Positions 60,375-64,000 of a stretch of 64,000 nt of DNA are shown in pieces. The stretch lies in assembly GCF_000718165.1 (NCBI RefSeq), contig NZ_JOEY01000024.1, positions 186,001-250,000 of the forward strand. Direction: 5' to 3'. This DNA is from Streptomyces fulvoviolaceus (GTDB taxonomy: Bacteria; Actinomycetota; Actinomycetes; Streptomycetales; Streptomycetaceae). The notes under the pieces were generated by a model. It had not been told where the DNA came from and did no database searches. It was given only the letters and a program-made list of their open reading frames with translations. Numbering within the stretch: position 1 is the first letter of the stretch; every line of letters starts with the position of its first letter. The translations under genes were made by a program, and so were the position numbers.

Positions 60375-60989
60375 GTGGCGAACCAGCCCCGCCCCAAGGT
60401 CAAGAAGTCGCGTGCCCTCGGCATCGCGCTGACCCCGAAGGCCGTCAAGTACTTCGAGGCCCGCCCCTACCCGCCGGGTGAGCACGGCCGTGGCCGCAAG
60501 CAGAACTCGGACTACAAGGTCCGTCTGCTCGAGAAGCAGCGTCTGCGTGCGCAGTACGACGTGTCCGAGCGTCAGCTCGTCCGCGCCTACGAGCGTGCCT
60601 CCAAGGTTCAGGGCAAGACCGGTGAGGCCCTGATCATCGAGCTCGAGCGCCGTCTCGACGCGCTGGTCCTGCGTTCGGGCATCGCCCGCACGATCTACCA
60701 GGCCCGCCAGATGGTCGTCCACGGCCACATCGAGGTCAACGGTGGCAAGGTCGACAAGCCGTCGTTCCGCGTCCGTCCCGACGACGTCGTGATGGTCCGC
60801 GAGCGCAGCCGCGAGAAGACCCTCTTCTCGATCTCCCGCGAGGGCGGCTTCGCCCCCGAGGGCGAGACCCCGCGCTACCTCCAGGTGAACCTCAAGGCCC
60901 TGGCGTTCCGCCTGGACCGTGAGCCGAACCGCAAGGAGATCCCGGTGATCTGCGACGAGCAGCTCGTCGTCGAGTACTACGCCCGCTGA
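60375..60989 (+). CDS. rpsD: 30S ribosomal protein S4
   Basis: 204 residues from GTG 60375. Actinobacterial short form beginning [20 protein letters not shown], with no zinc Cys cluster. The S4 RNA-binding domain is [20 protein letters not shown] and [20 protein letters not shown]. Primary binder of 16S rRNA. Stand-alone gene, not in the alpha operon. Confidence 0.97.
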   Translation: MANQPRPKVKKSRALGIALTPKAVKYFEARPYPPGEHGRGRKQNSDYKVRLLEKQRLRAQYDVSERQLVRAYERASKVQGKTGEALIIELERRLDALVLRSGIARTIYQARQMVVHGHIEVNGGKVDKPSFRVRPDDVVMVRERSREKTLFSISREGGFAPEGETPRYLQVNLKALAFRLDREPNRKEIPVICDEQLVVEYYAR

Positions 60990-61020
60990 TCATCAGCCGG
61001 ACGTAGCACCACGCACCACC

Positions 61021-63180
61021 TCAGCCCGCCGTCTCCCCGCCCTTCCGGGTGGGCGAGGCGGCGGGTTCGTGCATGTCGAGGGCCACCGTCGTATGACGCA
61101 CGGGCCCGCGTGGCATCGGCAGCGCCTCCAGTAGTTTCTGCCGCCCCAGGGCCCGGGCCACCGCGGCCTCACGCCCGAGCGCCCCGCCCTGCCGTACGCA
61201 CTCCTCGTACCGCTCGTCGCCGAGCCGCTCCCGGGCCATTGCCTCGCACAGTTCGTGCGGGGCGTTGTAGTAGGCCGAGCCGAACAGGGGCAGGCCCACC
61301 GACGGCCACATCGTGGCCGCCGCGCCCTGCAGCACCGCGGCCTCCGCCGGGTCGCCCTCCGCCGCCGTGACCAGGGCCAGCAACTCGATCGTCAGCACCG
61401 AGCCGAGCAGGTCGCGGAAGGTGTGCGCGCAGGCCAGGCAGTCCGTGAGCAGCTCGCGGGCGCGTGCCGGATCGCCCTCGCTCCAGGCGGCGTACGCCAG
61501 GACGTACAGCGCGTACGAGCGCGCCCACCGCTCGCCGTGGTCCTCGCACACCTGCCGCACGTCCTCGCACAGCCGCACCGCGTCCGGCAGATCGCCCTGA
61601 AAGGCACGCGCCATCGCCAGCTCGACCTGGCCCATCAGCACATTGCTGTTGAGTTCGCCGATCTCCTGATAGCGCGCGAGCGCCGAGCGCAGCAGCGTCT
61701 CCGCGCGGGCCATGTCGTCCGTGACCAGGGCCAGACAGCCGGTGCGGTGCTCGGCGTACGCCACCGCCGTCGGGTTCGCGGTCCGCTCCGCCGCCTCCCG
61801 GCACTCGTGCAGCGCCCCCAGCGCGGGCACCGGATCGCCCTGCAGGATCGCCACGTAACCGAGCACCCACAGGGCCTTCAGCCGGGACTGCTCGTTCTCC
61901 GACTCCAGCTCGACACTGCGCTCCAGCCAGTGCCGCCCCTCCGACAGTCGCCCGCAGCCGACCCAGCAGAACCAGAGGGCGCCCGCGAGGTACTGGCCCA
62001 GATGTGCCTCGCCCGGCACGGTCAGGCAGTACTCCAGGGCGCAGCGCAGGTTCGGCAGCTCCGCCTCGACCCGCGCGGCCACCTCGTTCTGCCGGGGCGA
62101 GAACCAGTCCAGCTCGCACCAGGTCGCGAGTCCCACGTACCAGTCGCGGTGCCGCCGCCGCAGCCGCACCGCGTCGCCCGTCGCCTCCAGCCAGTCGGCG
62201 CCGTACGCCCGGACCGTGTCCAGCATCCGGTAGCGCACGCCCGTAGCGGTCTCCTCGCGGGCGACCACGGACTGGGCGAGCAGCGCGGTCAGCACCTCGA
62301 GGACGTCGTCGGTGTGCAGGCCGCCGCCGCTGCACACGTACTCGGCGGCCTCCAGGTCGAACCGCCCGGCGAACACCGAGAGGCGCGACCACAGCAACCG
62401 CTCCTCGGGCGTGCACAGTTCATGGCTCCAGCCGATCGCCGTACGCAGCGTCCGATGGCGGGGGAGTGCGTCCCGGCCCCCGCCCGTCAGCAACCGGAAC
62501 CGGTCGTCGAGCCGCTCCAGCAACTGCCCGGGCGACAGTGCCCGCAGCCGCCCCGCGGCCAGCTCGATCGCCAGCGGGATGCCGTCCAGACGCCGGCAGA
62601 GCTCCCGTACATCCGGATCGCCCCCGAGCGCCAGACCCTGCCCCGCGGCCCGGTCGGCGAACAGTTCCACCGCCTCGTCCTTGCCCAGCGGCCCCAGCAC
62701 GAACAGCCGCTCACCCGCCACGGCCAGCGGCCTGCGTCCCACGGCCAGCACCCGCAGGCCCGGCGCCCGCTGCAGCAGATCGGCCACCAGCTCGGCGCAC
62801 GCGTCCACCAGATGCTCGAACCCGTCCAGAACAAGCAGCAGTTGACGCTCGGCAAGGTGCGCGAGCAGCGTCTCGCGCGGCAGCCGCGTGGTGTGGTCCG
62901 TCAGCCCCAGAGCCTCTACGACGGCGTAGTCGACGAACTCCGGATCGCGCACCGCGGCCAGCTCGACCCGCCACACCCCGTCGTCCGGCACGGTCCGCGC
63001 GGCCGCCCGCGCCGCCAGCCGCGACTTGCCGACCCCGCCGGGCCCCGTCACGGTCACCAGCCGCGAGGCGCCGAGCGCCCTTGTCAGCCCGTCGAGTTCG
63101 GCACAGCGACCCACGAACGCGTCGAGCTCCAGGGGGAGATTGTGGTTCACCGAGGTGCCGCCGGGCTGATGACTGCGCAT
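61021..63180 (-). CDS. STAND-type ATPase with helical repeats, lacking a DNA-binding domain
   Basis: 719 residues from ATG 63180. N-terminal ATPase: FVGRCAELDGLTRALG, P-loop VTGPGGVGKSRLAARA near residue 45, Walker B-like LLLVLDGFEHLVDA, then GIPLAIELAAGRLRALSP. A winged-helix-like stretch (HRTLRTAIGWSHELCTPEE) is followed by about 400 residues of TPR-like helical pairs. This is the AfsR/SARP and LuxR-LAL scaffold, but neither an N-terminal BTAD/OmpR domain nor a C-terminal LuxR HTH is present. It may be a sensor module working with an unlinked partner. Confidence 0.85.
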   Translation of the reverse strand: MRSHQPGGTSVNHNLPLELDAFVGRCAELDGLTRALGASRLVTVTGPGGVGKSRLAARAAARTVPDDGVWRVELAAVRDPEFVDYAVVEALGLTDHTTRLPRETLLAHLAERQLLLVLDGFEHLVDACAELVADLLQRAPGLRVLAVGRRPLAVAGERLFVLGPLGKDEAVELFADRAAGQGLALGGDPDVRELCRRLDGIPLAIELAAGRLRALSPGQLLERLDDRFRLLTGGGRDALPRHRTLRTAIGWSHELCTPEERLLWSRLSVFAGRFDLEAAEYVCSGGGLHTDDVLEVLTALLAQSVVAREETATGVRYRMLDTVRAYGADWLEATGDAVRLRRRHRDWYVGLATWCELDWFSPRQNEVAARVEAELPNLRCALEYCLTVPGEAHLGQYLAGALWFCWVGCGRLSEGRHWLERSVELESENEQSRLKALWVLGYVAILQGDPVPALGALHECREAAERTANPTAVAYAEHRTGCLALVTDDMARAETLLRSALARYQEIGELNSNVLMGQVELAMARAFQGDLPDAVRLCEDVRQVCEDHGERWARSYALYVLAYAAWSEGDPARARELLTDCLACAHTFRDLLGSVLTIELLALVTAAEGDPAEAAVLQGAAATMWPSVGLPLFGSAYYNAPHELCEAMARERLGDERYEECVRQGGALGREAAVARALGRQKLLEALPMPRGPVRHTTVALDMHEPAASPTRKGGETAG

Positions 63181-63342
63181 GGAACACGGAGCGTACTGAA
63201 CCGTATTCAGTCCGTACAAGCGCCGGACGTAAACCCGGGTGCGCGCGGACGGTAATCCGGTGCGGAGCGGCATCCCCGGCGCGATAGGCTCGGCGGAGAC
63301 TTTTTCCATATGCAGGCACGTTTCAGGGAGCGGGTGCACACA

Positions 63343-63777
63343 GTGTCCGGTGGTGAGGTTGCCGGGATCCTGGTGGCCGTGTTCTGGGCGATCCTGGTCT
63401 CCTTCCTCGCCGTCGCGCTGGTGAGGCTGGCCCAGACGCTCAAGGCGACCACCAAGCTCGTGGCGGACGTGACCGACCAGGCCGTCCCACTGCTCGCCGA
63501 CGCCTCCTCGGCGGTGCGCTCCGCACAGACCCAGATCGACCGCGTCGACGCGATCGCCTCGGACGTCCAGGAAGTCACGTCGAACGCGTCCGCGCTGTCG
63601 ACCACCGTCGCCTCCACCTTCGGCGGCCCCCTGGTCAAGGTCGCGGCCTTCGGCTACGGCGTGCGCCGGGCCATCAGCGGCCGCAAGGACGACGTGCCCG
63701 CCAAGGCGCCCCGGCGTACCGTGATCGTGGGGCGTACGGTCTCCCGGCGGGACAAGCGAAACCTCCGTGGAAAGTAA
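63343..63777 (+). CDS. DUF948-like membrane protein
   Basis: 144 residues from GTG 63343, chosen for the GGGAGCGGG ribosome site at 63327-63335; ATG 63310 has none. One helix (VAGILVAVFWAILVSFLAVALV) is followed by a helical region rich in Thr, Val, Asp and Gln (TTKLVADVTDQAVPLLADAS, QIDRVDAIASDVQEVTSNAS), typical of DUF948, then a basic tail. Probably membrane-anchored with the rest cytoplasmic. Starts 15 nt before the next small gene. Confidence 0.85.
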   Translation: MSGGEVAGILVAVFWAILVSFLAVALVRLAQTLKATTKLVADVTDQAVPLLADASSAVRSAQTQIDRVDAIASDVQEVTSNASALSTTVASTFGGPLVKVAAFGYGVRRAISGRKDDVPAKAPRRTVIVGRTVSRRDKRNLRGK

Positions 63778-63792
63778 GGACTGAGACCAGCG

Positions 63793-64000
63793 ATGTTCCG
63801 CCGTACCTTCTGGTTCACCACGGGCGTCGCAGCCGGCGTGTGGGCCACCACCAAGGTCAACCGCAAGCTGAAGCAGCTGACCCCCGAAAACCTTGCCGCG
63901 AGTGCCGCGAACAAGGCGATCGAGGCCGGTCACCGCATCAAGGACCGCGCGGTCGGCTTCGCGCTGGACGTCCGGGACAACATGGCCCAGCGGGAGGAAG
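63793..64000 (+). CDS. Small membrane-associated protein, 3' end outside window
   Basis: Starts at ATG 63793 and is still open at the window edge (69 codons seen). MFRRTFWFTTGVAAGVWATT is a short hydrophobic N-terminus, followed by basic amphipathic helices (KVNRKLKQLTPENLAASAAN). It matches a small Streptomyces family found between the DUF948 gene and alaS; I recall it as DUF6167 but cannot verify this. Co-transcribed with the upstream gene. Confidence 0.7.
   Translation, partial: MFRRTFWFTTGVAAGVWATTKVNRKLKQLTPENLAASAANKAIEAGHRIKDRAVGFALDVRDNMAQREE

Noticed and set aside
63180..63933. Extension of the STAND ATPase by about 250 codons upstream
   Set aside because: It would run antisense through the DUF948 gene, has no domain and no conserved start. 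ATG 63180 is the natural start.
1..64000. CRISPR arrays, insertion sequences, prophage or secondary-metabolite clusters
   Set aside because: No regularly spaced repeats of the needed length, no transposase or phage structural frames, and no PKS/NRPS-type genes were seen.

Overview
The window is about 64 kb of a very GC-rich actinobacterial chromosome. The ssgB gene, the SsgB-type sporulation context, the third-position GC bias, the abundant GTG and TTG starts, TAGRRT-type -10 boxes and the gene order all point to Streptomyces. It is a core-region segment, not a plasmid or phage: I see no insertion sequence, integrase, CRISPR array or biosynthetic gene cluster.

Layout. 1-6.2 kb: 3' part of a siroheme/cobalamin uroporphyrinogen methyltransferase, an rRNA-methyltransferase-like SPOUT protein, a Ser/Thr kinase, small unknown proteins, a kinase-like APH protein and a zinc-ribbon protein. 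6.2-6.65 kb: a minus-strand tRNA operon Gly(GCC)-Cys(GCA)-Val(GAC)x3. 6.8-13.4 kb: para-aminobenzoate genes (pabB-like, pabC), a double GNAT protein, a DsbA-like protein, small membrane proteins, a CGNR regulator, ssgB and a PGPGW membrane protein. 13.4-23.6 kb: two nearly identical tRNA-Val(CAC) genes flank a 10-kb block. It holds a sugar ABC transporter operon that ends in a YesL-like protein and a YetA/PcRGLX-type putative rhamnogalacturonan lyase, plus a giant membrane protein and an SRPBCC protein. 23.6-26.3 kb: a DEDDh exonuclease, a DUF4365 nuclease-like protein and an unknown partner.

26.4-54.1 kb is the classical actinobacterial housekeeping block: thrS - (K+ channel) - HIT - (membrane protein, EF-G2) - pgsA - acyltransferase - pimA - pdxS - pdxT - yebC - ruvCAB - yajC - secD - secF - apt - relA - DUF349 - ppiB - MBL hydrolase - hisS. 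From memory, the same order occurs in Mycobacterium tuberculosis around Rv2580c-Rv2614c. It couples phosphatidylinositol mannoside synthesis, PLP synthesis, Holliday junction resolution, Sec export and the stringent response. 54.3-57.8 kb is a two-component/ABC exporter operon, followed by a VKOR-like protein, rarA, rpsD, a STAND-type ATPase, a DUF948-like protein and a partial small protein.

Regulatory reading gives the most notable signals. Exact copies of the actinobacterial DNA-damage promoter motif (TTGTCRGTG-N8-TANNNT; the RecA-NDp or PafBC type) lie before ruvC and before rarA, where the transcript would be leaderless. A near copy lies before an unknown 91-residue protein at 3.65 kb. 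A GGAAT-N18-GTT sigma-R-type promoter precedes relA. A vegetative promoter with two LacI-type palindromes precedes the sugar operon. Four copies of an interspersed intergenic element with an internal hairpin sit at gene ends.
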